Positions 27,799-37,327 of a DNA stretch of 64,000 nt are shown here, piece by piece. The notes beneath the pieces were generated by a model. That model was not told the DNA's origin. It did no database searches and saw only the letters and a list, made by a program, of their open reading frames with translations. Each line of letters starts with the position of its first letter. The stretch's first letter is position 1. Origin of the DNA: a bacterium Scap17. GTDB lineage: Bacteria; Pseudomonadota; Gammaproteobacteria; Pseudomonadales; Halomonadaceae. The position numbers and the translations under genes are program-made. The stretch is taken from assembly GCA_013376735.1 (NCBI GenBank), contig VINJ01000001.1:62001-126000 (forward strand). The letters run 5' to 3'.

Positions 27799-27916
27799 TG
27801 TGTGAGCGGTCACTATCTCCTTGAGGCTCATGTCGTGCCGGCTGGTGTCTCAAGGCTATAGTGGCTTGATGCTCTGTGGCGTCAGTCTCGGTTGCAGAAG
27901 GCTGGGCATGTGCGAA

Positions 27917-28864
27917 TCACGGCACCTGCGGCAGGATGATCTCGTCACTGCGTGAGGCGCTGCCGCTCAGGTTGCGGCAACTGGCGACGAATTCGCGCAT
28001 CGCCTGGGTGATGAAGCGATCACGATGGTGGACGAAGCGATAGGCGCGCGTCAGCTCCAGCCATGGAGTGGGCAGCTCGACGAGACTGCCGCGCCGAAAG
28101 GCATCTCTCAGTGCGAGGCGTGAGATGCAGCCGATGCCGAGTCCCGCTTCCACGGCACGCTTGATGGCTTCGGTGTGTTCCAGCTCCAGCATGATGTCGA
28201 GGCGCTGTGAGACGCTGGTCGAAGGCCCGTCCAGATGTGGGCGCAATGCCTGCTCGAAGGTGCCGCGTGTGCCGGAGCCACGCTCGCGCATGATCCAGCG
28301 AGCCGCCAGCAGGCGCTCAAGCGTGACCTCACCCTGTGCCAGCGGGTGTGACGGCGCACAGAAGATGCTCAGCCGATCACTGACCCAGTGGGTTGCCTCC
28401 AGCAGCGGATGCTCCACCTCGCCTTCCACCAGGCCGATGTCGAGTTCGAAGTGCACCAGCTTTTCGATCAGCTGATGGGTGTTGTGCACGTGCAGCTCGA
28501 CGCGGCTGGCGGGGTGATGGTGCAGAAAGTCACCGATGATCTGGGGTGCCAGATAGTTGCCGATGGTCAGCGTCGCGCCGATCTCCAGCGAGCCGGTGGC
28601 GTCCTGCTGACCGAGCAGCTGCTCCAGCTCCTCGGCCTGGCCCAGCAGCGCGATCGCCTTGGGCAGCAGCTCACGCCCGAGGCCATTGAGCCGCAGACGC
28701 TTGCCATGGCGATCGAACAGCCGGCAATCGAACTGACGCTCCAGCTCGGCCAGTGCCGTGCTGGCCGCTGATTGCGACATGGCCAGACTGTCGGCGGCCA
28801 GTGAGACATTGTCATGCCGCGCGACCGCCACGAAGACGGCCAGCTGGCGAAGGCTGTAGCGCAT
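27917..28864 (-). CDS. finR: LysR-type regulator FinR
   Basis: A 315-aa LysR-type regulator: N-terminal winged helix (LRQLAVFVAVARHDNVSLAADSLAMSQSAASTALAELE, about residues 5-42) and a two-lobed effector domain. It is divergent from fpr, as FinR of Pseudomonas putida, which activates fpr in response to superoxide and related redox stress and also affects sulfite reduction. Both the sequence and the position support the assignment. Confidence 0.82.
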   Translation of the reverse strand: MRYSLRQLAVFVAVARHDNVSLAADSLAMSQSAASTALAELERQFDCRLFDRHGKRLRLNGLGRELLPKAIALLGQAEELEQLLGQQDATGSLEIGATLTIGNYLAPQIIGDFLHHHPASRVELHVHNTHQLIEKLVHFELDIGLVEGEVEHPLLEATHWVSDRLSIFCAPSHPLAQGEVTLERLLAARWIMRERGSGTRGTFEQALRPHLDGPSTSVSQRLDIMLELEHTEAIKRAVEAGLGIGCISRLALRDAFRRGSLVELPTPWLELTRAYRFVHHRDRFITQAMREFVASCRNLSGSASRSDEIILPQVP

Positions 28865-28987
28865 TCGACCTCCCGGGGCATGCAGTGAAGGGGCAGAGAT
28901 GAGGAGGCGAAAGTGAACGCAACGCAGGATTCGCCGTCAGAGCGGGCGGACCCTGCACGATCGAGGTTGAAATGCGATTCATTCGCA

Positions 28988-28999
28988 ACCAATATTGGT
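28988..28999. promoter_or_regulatory. Palindrome in the finR-fpr gap (candidate operator)
   Basis: ACCAATATTGGT is a perfect 12-bp palindrome midway between the two divergent genes. Two AGATAA direct repeats follow. It is the best candidate for FinR binding in the gap; the FinR site is not known to me, so this is inference. Confidence 0.45.
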
Positions 29000-29030
29000 A
29001 AACTAGATAACCTATATCCAGATAAACCAT

Positions 29031-29059
29031 TTAACGCATAACCCTGCAGTGACTACAAT
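29031..29059 (+). promoter_or_regulatory. Candidate fpr promoter
   Basis: TTAACG and TACAAT are separated by 17 bases, about 92 bases before the fpr start and about 30 bases past the palindrome. The weak -35 fits a regulator-dependent promoter. Confidence 0.5.
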
Positions 29060-29150
29060 CGCTGCATAGTTCATTGGGTCATAAGCTGTTATTTGTTTAT
29101 GCCAATAGAGAATATCGAATTCGAGGGGCCACGCCCCGGGAGGCCATCAG

Positions 29151-29927
29151 GTGAGCAGTCTGACCACAACCGAAGTCATCGACGTCCATCACTGGAACGA
29201 TTCGCTGTTCAGCTTCCGCACTCAGCGTGAAGACAGCCTGCGCTTCAAGAACGGCCAGTTCGTGATGATCGGCCTGGAAGTCGAAGGCAAGCCGCTGATG
29301 CGCGCCTACTCGATCGCCAGCCCGAACTACGAGGAGCACCTCGAGTTCTTCTCCATCAAGGTGCAGGACGGCCCGTTGACCTCACGCCTGCAGCACCTGC
29401 AGCCGGGCGATCAGATCATGGTATCCCGCAAGCCGACAGGCACGTTGGTTCTGGACGACCTGCTGCCGGGCGAGAATCTTTACCTGTTCTCCACCGGCAC
29501 TGGTCTGGCGCCGTTCCTGAGCGTCATCCAGGACCCGGAAACCTATGAGCGCTATGACAAGATCATCCTGATGCACGGCGTGCGCCATGTCTCCGAGTTG
29601 GCCTATGCCGACATGATCGCGGAAGAGCTGCCCAAGCACGAGTATCTGGGCGAAGAGATCGCCGAGAAGCTGATCTACTACCCGACCGTGACGCGCGAGG
29701 AGTTCCGCAACCAGGGCCGCATCACGGACCTGGTCGAGAACGGCAAGCTGTTCGAGGACATCGGCCTGCCGCCGCTGGACCCGAAGCGTGACCGCGCCAT
29801 GATCTGCGGCAGCCCGGCGATGCTCGACGACATAAGCGCGATGCTGGATGCGCGCGGCTTCGCCATCTCGCCGAAGATGGGCGTGCCGGGTGACTACGTG
29901 ATCGAGCGTGCCTTTGTTGAAAAATGA
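29151..29927 (+). CDS. fpr: Ferredoxin/flavodoxin-NADP+ reductase
   Basis: Fpr moves electrons between NADPH and ferredoxin or flavodoxin through FAD. The 258-aa protein has the FAD motif RAYSIASPNYEEHLEFF (RxYS), the NADP site STGTGLAPFLSVIQDPETYERYD and the C-terminal AMICGSPAMLDD and YVIERAFVEK. It begins with GTG, supported by GGGAGG upstream. The divergent finR gene is the probable regulator. Confidence 0.96.
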   Translation: MSSLTTTEVIDVHHWNDSLFSFRTQREDSLRFKNGQFVMIGLEVEGKPLMRAYSIASPNYEEHLEFFSIKVQDGPLTSRLQHLQPGDQIMVSRKPTGTLVLDDLLPGENLYLFSTGTGLAPFLSVIQDPETYERYDKIILMHGVRHVSELAYADMIAEELPKHEYLGEEIAEKLIYYPTVTREEFRNQGRITDLVENGKLFEDIGLPPLDPKRDRAMICGSPAMLDDISAMLDARGFAISPKMGVPGDYVIERAFVEK

Positions 29928-29979
29928 TCAGGTCGAGAAGTGATTCGCGAAGATCACTTATGAGCGACAAGTGCTGAAA

Positions 29980-30015
29980 CAAAAAACCGCAGGCCGATGG
30001 CCTGCGGTTTTTTTG
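29980..30015. terminator. Bidirectional terminator between fpr and the PII gene
   Basis: The stem CCGCAGGCC / GGCCTGCGG carries an A-run before and a T-run after, and fits the convergent genes on both sides. Confidence 0.9.
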
Positions 30016-30072
30016 TGTGCTCATGTCACCCGTCGGGGCAGCACGTCAGTGCCAAAGGCTTGCGCCAGAGGC

Positions 30073-30495
<423 letters not shown>

Positions 30496-30500
30496 TCAGG

Positions 30501-30532
30501 AAAAAAGACTCCCGCCAGGTGGCGGGAGTCTT
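30501..30532 (-). terminator. Terminator after amtB
   Basis: The minus strand folds AAGACTCCCGCC / GGCGGGAGTCTT and then runs into six T. It separates the PII-amtB unit from the second PII gene. Confidence 0.88.
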
Positions 30533-30560
30533 GAGGCTGCAGATGCTGTCACGTCCAGGC

Positions 30561-31808
30561 TTACTTGCGGCTGGAGGTGAATTCCGGGTAGGCCTCCATG
30601 CCACATTCGGCCAGATCCACACCTTCGTACTCTTCTTCCTCGCTGACGCGGATCCCCATGATCGCCTTGATGATCAGCCACACCACGAGGCTTGCGATGA
30701 ACACCCAGGCGAAGATGGAGGCGGCGCCCAGCAGCTGTGCGGAGAAGGTGGCATCGTCATTGGTCAGCGGCACGGCCAGCAGACCCCAGAGACCGACCAC
30801 ACCGTGCACGGAGATGGCGCCGACCGGATCATCGATCTTCAGCTTGTCGAGACCGACGATGGAGAACACGACCAGCAGACCGCCGACAGCGCCGATCAGG
30901 GTGGCAGCACCGACGCTCGGTGCCAGCGGGCCAGCGGTGATGGCGACCAGGCCAGCCAGCGCGCCGTTGAGGGCCATTGTCAGGTCAGCCTTGCGGAACC
31001 ACAGGCGGGCGAGGATCAGCGCGGCGATGACACCACCACAGGCAGCGGCATTGGTGTTGACGAAGACCTGAGCGACCGCGTTGGCCTCATCGATGTTGGA
31101 CAGCACCAGCTCGGAGCCGCCGTTGAAGCCCAACCATCCCAGCCACAGGATGAAGGTACCCAGCGTGGCCAGCGGCAGGTTGGCGCCCGGGATGGCATTG
31201 ATCTCGCCGTTCTTGCCGTACTTGCCCTTGCGAGCACCCAGCAGCAGCACGCCTGCCAGGGCGGCGGAAGCGCCGGCCATGTGCACGATACCGGAACCGG
31301 CGAAGTCGCTGAAGCCCGCTGCGCTCAGGAAGCCGCCACCCCAGGTCCAGTAACCCTGCACCGGATAGATGACGCCGGTCATGACCACGGCGAAGGCCAG
31401 GAAGGCCCACAGCTTCATGCGCTCGGCGACCGCACCGGAGACGATGGACATGGCGGTCGCCACGAACACCACTTGGAAGAAGAAGTCGGAACGCGCGCTA
31501 TAGTAGATGTCGCCACCGGAAGCGAGCGCTTCCTCAGCGGTATTCTCGGCACCGATCAGGAAGCCCAGGCTCGGCAGGAAGCCGCCTTCGGCGCTCGAGT
31601 ACATGATGTGGTAACCGACGACCATGTACATGGTGCAGGCGATGGCGAACAGCGCCACGTTCTTGGTCAGGATCTCGGTGGTGTTCTTGGCGCGGACCAG
31701 ACCGGCCTCGAGCATGGCAAAGCCGGCTGCCATCCATAGTACCAGGGCGCCACACACCAGGAAGTAGAAGGTATCAAGTGCGTACTTGACCTCGATGATC
31801 TCGTTCAT
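30561..31808 (-). CDS. amtB: Ammonium transporter
   Basis: An Amt/Rh channel for ammonium (415 aa) with about eleven membrane helices. The signatures FVATAMSIVSGAVAERMKLWAF, GSGIVHMAGASAALAGVLLLG (with the pore His) and ISVHGVVGLWGLLAVPL (second His) are present. It lacks an obvious cleaved signal peptide. It is 31 bases downstream of a PII gene on the same strand, the widespread glnK-amtB pairing in which PII blocks the channel when nitrogen is plentiful. Confidence 0.96.
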   Translation of the reverse strand: MNEIIEVKYALDTFYFLVCGALVLWMAAGFAMLEAGLVRAKNTTEILTKNVALFAIACTMYMVVGYHIMYSSAEGGFLPSLGFLIGAENTAEEALASGGDIYYSARSDFFFQVVFVATAMSIVSGAVAERMKLWAFLAFAVVMTGVIYPVQGYWTWGGGFLSAAGFSDFAGSGIVHMAGASAALAGVLLLGARKGKYGKNGEINAIPGANLPLATLGTFILWLGWLGFNGGSELVLSNIDEANAVAQVFVNTNAAACGGVIAALILARLWFRKADLTMALNGALAGLVAITAGPLAPSVGAATLIGAVGGLLVVFSIVGLDKLKIDDPVGAISVHGVVGLWGLLAVPLTNDDATFSAQLLGAASIFAWVFIASLVVWLIIKAIMGIRVSEEEEYEGVDLAECGMEAYPEFTSSRK

Positions 31809-31839
31809 GCGGGGTTCTCCTTGTTATTGTGCGCGGGGC

Positions 31840-32229
<390 letters not shown>

Positions 32230-32265
32230 TCAGATGAGCTGGCGGCCTGTTCCTGACAAGTGCAT

Positions 32266-32281
32266 CGCACGAGATGTGCCA
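32266..32281 (-). promoter_or_regulatory. Sigma54-type promoter of glnK-amtB
   Basis: On the minus strand TGGCACATCTCGTGCG agrees with the sigma54 consensus TGGCACRNNNNTTGCW, with the required GG-N10-GC spacing. It lies about 88 bases before the glnK start. Confidence 0.78.
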
Positions 32282-32378
32282 TGCGGCTGAAAATCCTTGT
32301 AACTCATCTGGTTATCGCAGAATGGCTGACAGTCTTTCGGCCTGTGCAAAGATGGCTGAATCCGAAGGTCATCTGGCA

Positions 32379-32395
32379 TGCACCGTAATGGTGCT
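32379..32395. promoter_or_regulatory. NtrC-binding site upstream of glnK
   Basis: TGCACCGTAATGGTGCT fits the NtrC consensus TGCACC-N5-GGTGCA at 11 of 12 positions. It is about 110 bases upstream of the sigma54 element, the usual enhancer distance. Isolated half-sites TGCACC and GGTGCA are seen further up to 32500. Confidence 0.72.
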
Positions 32396-32615
32396 GTTTC
32401 TGCGCCTTTGGGTGTGGGGGCAAGTGCTAATGTGGTGCAGGTGTGTGCCTGTCGATGAGGATTGTCTGGTGCAGGATGATGCGGGGCATGCACCCGACTC
32501 CAGGGTTGCGTATCCTTGCAGCAGGACACGACGGCCCCATGTACAGGGGTGTCATCATTTTCTGACCGGTAGCCCGTTTGAGGTGGCTGCCGGCCCGCAA
32601 CGGCTGAGGTGCAGC

Positions 32616-32990
32616 ATGTTCAAGAATGACGTCATCGGGCGTATGGCCCAGCAGATCGGTGAGCGCCTGCAGGATGCCTCGCATGGCCCGGAAGAGCTGC
32701 AGAAGTCCGTGCAAGGGGTGATGCGCGGTGCCTTCGACCGCATGGAACTGGTCTCGCGTGAAGACTTCGACATCATGATGGATGTGCTGACGCGTACGCG
32801 CAGCCGCGTCGAGTCGCTGGAAAAGCAGGTCATTGCCCTCGAGGCACTGCTGGAGAAGCAGGGGCTGGTAGCGGGCAATGCACCGGCTGCCGAGCCCGCC
32901 ACGCCAGTGGATGACAAGGGGGAGGCCGCGGTGGCGAAGCGTGAAGCCGCCAGTCATGCCGCGGAAATCGAGCGCCAGCGCGACGCCTGA
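32616..32990 (+). CDS. ubiK: Ubiquinone biosynthesis accessory factor UbiK
   Basis: UbiK (YqiC) is a coiled-coil accessory protein of the soluble ubiquinone-synthesis complex. The protein (124 aa) shows MFKNDVIGRMAQQIGERL, a helix to about residue 50 and the coiled-coil MELVSREDFDIMMDVLTRTRSRVESLEKQVIALEALL. The last 35 residues are Ala/Glu rich and variable. The open frame reaches upstream to 32274 over the glnK regulatory region, but this part has no family similarity, so I start at 32616. Confidence 0.9.
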   Translation: MFKNDVIGRMAQQIGERLQDASHGPEELQKSVQGVMRGAFDRMELVSREDFDIMMDVLTRTRSRVESLEKQVIALEALLEKQGLVAGNAPAAEPATPVDDKGEAAVAKREAASHAAEIERQRDA

Positions 32991-33013
32991 TCCTGTCAGG
33001 TGACGGCTGAACC

Positions 33014-33050
33014 AAAACCGCCACGCCCTTTCGGGGCGTGGCGGTTTTTT
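33014..33050. terminator. Terminator after ubiK
   Basis: The 11-bp stem CCGCCACGCCC / GGGCGTGGCGG is followed by six T, and on the other strand by four T. The convergent membrane-protein gene ends 35 bases away. Confidence 0.9.
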
Positions 33051-33084
33051 GCGTCATGGGCGCCGCTGATTCTCAGGGGCGGCC

Positions 33085-33363
33085 TCAGGCAGTCTGGGGC
33101 CGAGTGCCCAGCATCCAACGAACCAGACCTACCACTGAGGCGATGATCCAGAAGATCTCGATCACGAAGCTGGCGAGGTTGAAATTGATGCACAGGCTGA
33201 TCAACAGCAGGATCGCCCCGCTCAGATTCATCAGGTTGTAGGTCAGGCTGCGGGCATCGAGTCTGCCGAGCTGCAGCAGGAAGAAGGCGCCGACGACCAG
33301 AGTGGTGCCTAGCATGCCGATCACATCCGCCAGGGATGCCAGCGGGGCAAGCATGTCTTGCAT
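33085..33363 (-). CDS. Small membrane protein of the CBU_0592 family
   Basis: A 92-aa protein with about three membrane helices and the sequence TTLVVGAFFLLQLGRLDARSLTYNLMNLSGAILLLISLCINFNLASFVIEIFWIIAS, which fits the CBU_0592-type membrane protein family (unknown function). The open frame extends upstream into 33531 without family support; the ATG at 33363 with upstream AGGAGC is preferred. Confidence 0.75.
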   Translation of the reverse strand: MQDMLAPLASLADVIGMLGTTLVVGAFFLLQLGRLDARSLTYNLMNLSGAILLLISLCINFNLASFVIEIFWIIASVVGLVRWMLGTRPQTA

Positions 33364-34537
33364 GGGTATTGCTCCTGAAACAAGCCGAAGTCGTCCTGAA
33401 TGGCTGGCCCTTTCCGTGGGTTGGACGATTCTCTGCCGCGCAGCGGCGGCGTTCCGTGAGACAGCTTGGCGGTCCTCCCGGCAAGGCCGGGACAACCGAT
33501 CAAATATACAGCAGTCGCCGTCCGGCGGCACTCTTGTGGCTCTCTCGAGGACGCTATTGCCCCTGTATGAGCACTTTCTTGGTGCAGCCAGGTCTCGAGT
33601 CGGGCTTACACTATGCCCATGTGGCGACTGGTGGTGCTGAAATGCGCCAAAAAAGGCGCTTTTGCATGGAAGCTGCTGCCAAAGCCGCTACTTTTAACTC
33701 GCCGAGAGCGTTTGTCGGCAATGCTGGCAGCGTAAGCGTCATGCCGGCGAGAGACCCGTATCGTCAGCCCCGGGCGTGTCGCGACGCGTGAAGCTGAAAT
33801 GGCAGTCGCAGTCGCAGCCGCAGGGCGCCAGATGCCCTCAATTACCAGGCAGCAATAAGCCGTCACTCAGCGCCAGGTCCTCAGGCGCCAATCCTTGGGT
33901 ATCAACGACCCGATGCTCGTGCAAATTCCTCGAACGCAGCGCATGCGCCTTCTCTGATTCCTCTCCGCCAGGCGCGCCTCATGAGCTCCTCTGGCTCAAT
34001 CTGATCTCTGACATGGCTTTCATCGCTCGACTGAGTCGAGTGTCCAAGCACCCTGCCTGCGCTTATAAAGTTTAATTTCTGTTGGTTGGTGCTCGTGAGT
34101 TGAGAGCGGGCTGCGGGTGTTCTGGCCTGACGTTGGCTGCTTGATCATCGATGGTGTCGGGTGCCTTGAATGCTGAAGTTTTGAGCGCTCAAAAAATGTC
34201 CACATTCGATGATTATGTAATGTTATCCACATCCTGTTTTCGTGTTACGTATCCAGTAATTGCTTGAGGATGGGGCGTAATGAAAGTTACGAAATGGCGG
34301 CGAATATTATCGCCTGAATACGTACTTCCAGGCGGCGCATGACCATGTCGTGGTGGTATGCGAAGCATTGCGGCAATCGTCGAGTGACCAAGCGTTGAGG
34401 CGCTCGCCTTCTGGAAAGTATGAGGTTTGCCATGCTGGGAGGGTTGGCAGCGGTGTATGCCTTCGTGCTCATGGCAGGCCAGGGCCTGCTCCGATTGCGC
34501 CGTGCAACTGAGAGGCGGCATCACGCAGGGAAGACTC
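33364..34537. other. 1.2 kb gap before comM
   Basis: No convincing gene. What is visible: a small hairpin GCGCC-A6-GGCGC followed by TTTT (33644-33663); an AT-rich stretch from about 34060 to 34330; a perfect 16-bp palindrome TTTTGAGCGCTCAAAA (34179-34194); and a perfect DnaA box TTATCCACA (34223-34231). Short reading frames here lack homologues and ribosome sites that I can recognise. Confidence 0.5.
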
Positions 34538-35224
34538 ATGTCACTGGCAATGTTGCGCACGCGCGCGTCACTTGGTCTCGAAGCACCGGAAGTTCAGGTG
34601 GAGGTACACCTTTCCAACGGCTTGCCGGGGCTGTCCATCGTCGGCTTGCCGGAAGCGGCGGTGAAGGAGAGTCGTGAGCGGGTGCGCAGTGCGCTGCTCA
34701 ATGCCGGCTTCGAGTTTCCGGCACGGCGCATCACCCTCAATCTGGCGCCAGCGGACCTCCCCAAGGAAGGCGGACGCTTCGATCTGCCCATCGCGCTGGG
34801 GATTCTGGTCGCCTCCGGGCAGATACCCGAAGAGGCCGTGGCAGCGATGGAGTGCCTCGGCGAGCTGGCGCTGGATGGCAGCATCCGTGCCGTCACTGGC
34901 GTGCTGCCAGCCGCACTCTGCTGTCGCAAGGCGGGGCGGACGCTGGTGGTGCCGCGCGGCAATGCCGATGAGGCGGCACTCGCCGAGGAGCTGGAGGTAC
35001 TGGCGGTGGGGCATCTGCTGGAGTTGGTGGCTCACCTGCTGGGGCGCGAGCGCCTCACGCCGCATGTGTGTTCGATCATTACCCAGGCGCGCCTGCCGGA
35101 GCCTGACCTGAGCGAGGTGCGTGGCCAGCATCAGGCACGCAGGGCATTGGAGATCGCCGCGGCCGGCGGCCACAATCTGCTAGCGTTATGTTCTTGGAGA
35201 CCTATTATCTTGGTTGAGCCTTAA
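34538..35224 (+). pseudogene. comM: comM, 5' part (interrupted)
   Basis: The N-terminal part of ComM/YifB, a hexameric helicase that drives branch migration during natural transformation. The segment MSLAMLRTRASLGLEAPEVQVEVHLSNGLPGLSIVGLPEAAVKESRERVRSALLN is canonical. After residue 215 (GGHNLL) the frame runs into the inserted element and adds 13 foreign residues before a stop at 35222. The Lon-protease-like N-domain is here, but no nucleotide-binding site. The start at 34538 matches the family; earlier in-frame ATGs at 34427 and 34433 have no support. The remainder of the gene lies at 39789. Confidence 0.93.
35167..35181. repeat. Left junction (attL-like)
   Basis: CGGCCACAATCTGCT is comM sequence on its left; the right side continues into the element. 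It pairs with 39789-39803 (one mismatch). Serine integrases cross over at a two-base core inside such a sequence; the mismatch lies at the tenth base. Confidence 0.8.
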
Positions 35225-35960
35225 CCCTATAGATCCAGTCTTCATCTGTTATGGGCTTGCCCTCGAAAGGCCCGAAGGATTGAGCCATCCATGCCATTGC
35301 GGGGACGCAGTTACCGTTACTGTAGAGGGTTGAAGAGTCGTGGTTGTACATTGTTCCGGCAACTGAGTACCAAAGTGTGATCTCGCAATCGAGATTGCTA
35401 CCCCAAGCTGCGGCGACGCTGAGGAAACCTAGATTGAACTCCTTGTCTTCGCCGGTACTCCGCCACTTGGAGCGGTTCGGCGTAAGAGAGTCATAATCGA
35501 TTGCGATGGTCTCGCGGGTGGATCCGATTGGAAGAAAAACTGGTTCAGCCAACTCAAAGAAAGCATATGAGCTATGAGTGGTGTCGTTATCCTCGAGCGT
35601 TATTTTCAGATCAACCGCTGAGAGTGCAGTGGGTGCATTACCGTAGTTGTAGGTTGTGAAGTGGAACCCTTCCTTATCGTACCCACCTATATAAGCGCCT
35701 ACCTTAGGAGCTGCTGGCGGCGGGTTGTTGGCCTTCCATGCAACCCAGAATGAGCCTGAAGATATGAGAATCGACATAGCTGAGACTGCCACGGATGGAT
35801 GAGCCAAGAGCCAATGTCTCTTCCTCTGGGGCTGCTGGCAGCTTGCGCAGATCAAGGCTCTTGGCTGGATCTCTTCTTTGCACCACTTACACTCGCTGCG
35901 CTGGCTAGGCCGCTTCGGCTTGCTGTTGAACTCCTTCAGCCGCTTGAGCTTCTCTTCCAT
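35205..35960 (-). CDS. Zinc-ribbon membrane protein of unknown function (element cargo)
   Basis: I do not recognise the whole protein (251 aa). It has a basic N-terminus, a four-Cys zinc-ribbon (CKWCKEEI...CASC, about residues 26-44), one membrane segment (about 60-77, VAVSAMSILISSGSFWVAW) and an extracytoplasmic beta-rich domain of about 170 residues (YIGGYDKEGFHFTTYNYGN...). The arrangement resembles signalling or stress-sensing membrane proteins, but no family can be named. The start at 35960 has AAGGGAAGAAG upstream; a TTG at 35987 would add nine residues. Being the only cargo-like gene, it is the main candidate for the function conferred by the element. Confidence 0.7.
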   Translation of the reverse strand: MEEKLKRLKEFNSKPKRPSQRSECKWCKEEIQPRALICASCQQPQRKRHWLLAHPSVAVSAMSILISSGSFWVAWKANNPPPAAPKVGAYIGGYDKEGFHFTTYNYGNAPTALSAVDLKITLEDNDTTHSSYAFFELAEPVFLPIGSTRETIAIDYDSLTPNRSKWRSTGEDKEFNLGFLSVAAAWGSNLDCEITLWYSVAGTMYNHDSSTLYSNGNCVPAMAWMAQSFGPFEGKPITDEDWIYRVKAQPR

Positions 35961-37258
35961 GAGCTTCTTCTTCCCTTGGCGATTCAATGAGCAGCCTTGT
36001 TGTCAGGCTGTCTGGTCTGCTGTCCGCTGAGAGCTTCTGTGCGCCTCTCTGAGCTTCACTATGCCATGGCTGGTGTGATTGGGCAGGTAAGGATGATCAG
36101 CTCTCACAGCTTCACATAGCGCCACACAGTGGCTGTCGATTCGTGCCCATTCATGGAGAAGAACGCTTTGCTTCTCCAACTGTGCCCCTCTGTGAGCCTC
36201 CCTGTGTGCCCCTCTGTGAGCTAGCTATGGACGATACCACCCCTATGCATATCCACTCCTGAGCCAACGCTGAGACCGCCTATGAGACCACCTCTGAGAC
36301 GCCCGTGAGACGCCCGTGAGACGTGAGCTAGCGATTAGTGCCCATTCATGGGGGAAACAGAAAGCCCCCCTGTTTGCCTATCTATAGGAACAGCTATGAG
36401 TCCCTCTACTAGTCCCTCTGTTAGTTCACCTCTTAGCTGTCTCTTAGTGCCTCTGTGGGATGTATCACCCTCCATGTATATACCTCTCATGAGCCTCCCT
36501 CAGTGAGTCCAACAGTGAGCGCTTCGCTTGGCTGACACTCGGCCCAGAGAGAAAGGCTCCATCGAGGGAAGGTGGTATTGGATGATCCCACCACTCACCG
36601 GCAACGCACCGACAGCACAGCGACAGCCAACAGCCTCGGCTCAAGACGGCCTTGAAGGCTCACCACTCGCGCTCTCTCGCACAATCGGCAAGGCGAAGGC
36701 CCAGGATCTCTCATGGATTTCACACAGCGACGCCTCTCAGCCCCAGCTGGCGGGCATCTCAGCGCAGCAGCTCGGAGAAACTGATGGTCTTCCGCCCTTT
36801 TATCAGCGCAGCAGCACCAGCAGGACAACACATCGAACATCTCTAGGTCGGATGCTTACGGACTCACTCACCGTTGGCACCGGCCTATTTTTTTGGCGCA
36901 CATCTCTGAGCCGATATCTATGGGGGTGAACGCACACAGCTACCCCGTTAGCCCCCTGTTCGTTCGTCGTTAGCCACCCACCCATGGCCTGACACTGTGC
37001 TTGTTCATCGCCAGCCTCGCTGCTCCTCTCACTGACAATCATGCAAATATGCACAATAGCCGCCAGCCAGCCTCGCTGCACCTCTCCTAAAAGAACAAAA
37101 GCCTTCGATAGTCACCAGCCAGCCAAGCCGAGAGCCTCGCTACTCCTCACCGTCTTCCCTCTGTCCGTCACGTCCGCCAGCCCTGCCGCCAGCTTAGATC
37201 ACAAGGTACACCCTGAGAGCCACGCTAGGGAGTTACCATCATCATGGATCAATAGTGT
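35961..37258. other. Repeat-rich non-coding region of the comM element
   Basis: About 1.3 kb without a credible gene. It contains several short repeat families: TGTGCCCCTCTGTGAGC twice (36181, 36205); TGAGAC five times at 11-12 bp intervals (36271-36322); five 11- to 13-base units like TAGTCCCTCTGT (36397-36456); GTGCCCATTCATGG twice (36143, 36338), each followed by a hairpin; and GCCTCGCTGCTCCTC-like words at 37014, 37070 and 37134. A reading frame at 36528-36929 has no homologue that I know and is probably spurious. Confidence 0.7.
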
Positions 37259-37287
37259 TTGACATACCAATGAGCCACCCATAGTAT
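37259..37287 (+). promoter_or_regulatory. Consensus sigma70 promoter of the resolvase gene
   Basis: TTGACA and TAGTAT are separated by exactly 17 bases, 41 bases before the start codon. The -35 is perfect. A strong constitutive promoter is expected. Confidence 0.8.
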
Positions 37288-37327
37288 TGAGCCATAGATT
37301 GTGATCCACCAAGGAAGGTAACCAACC

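Noticed and set aside
36528-36929. A 133-codon frame in the element
   Set aside because: Starts with a non-ATG codon, has no ribosome site or known motif and lies in repeat-rich DNA.
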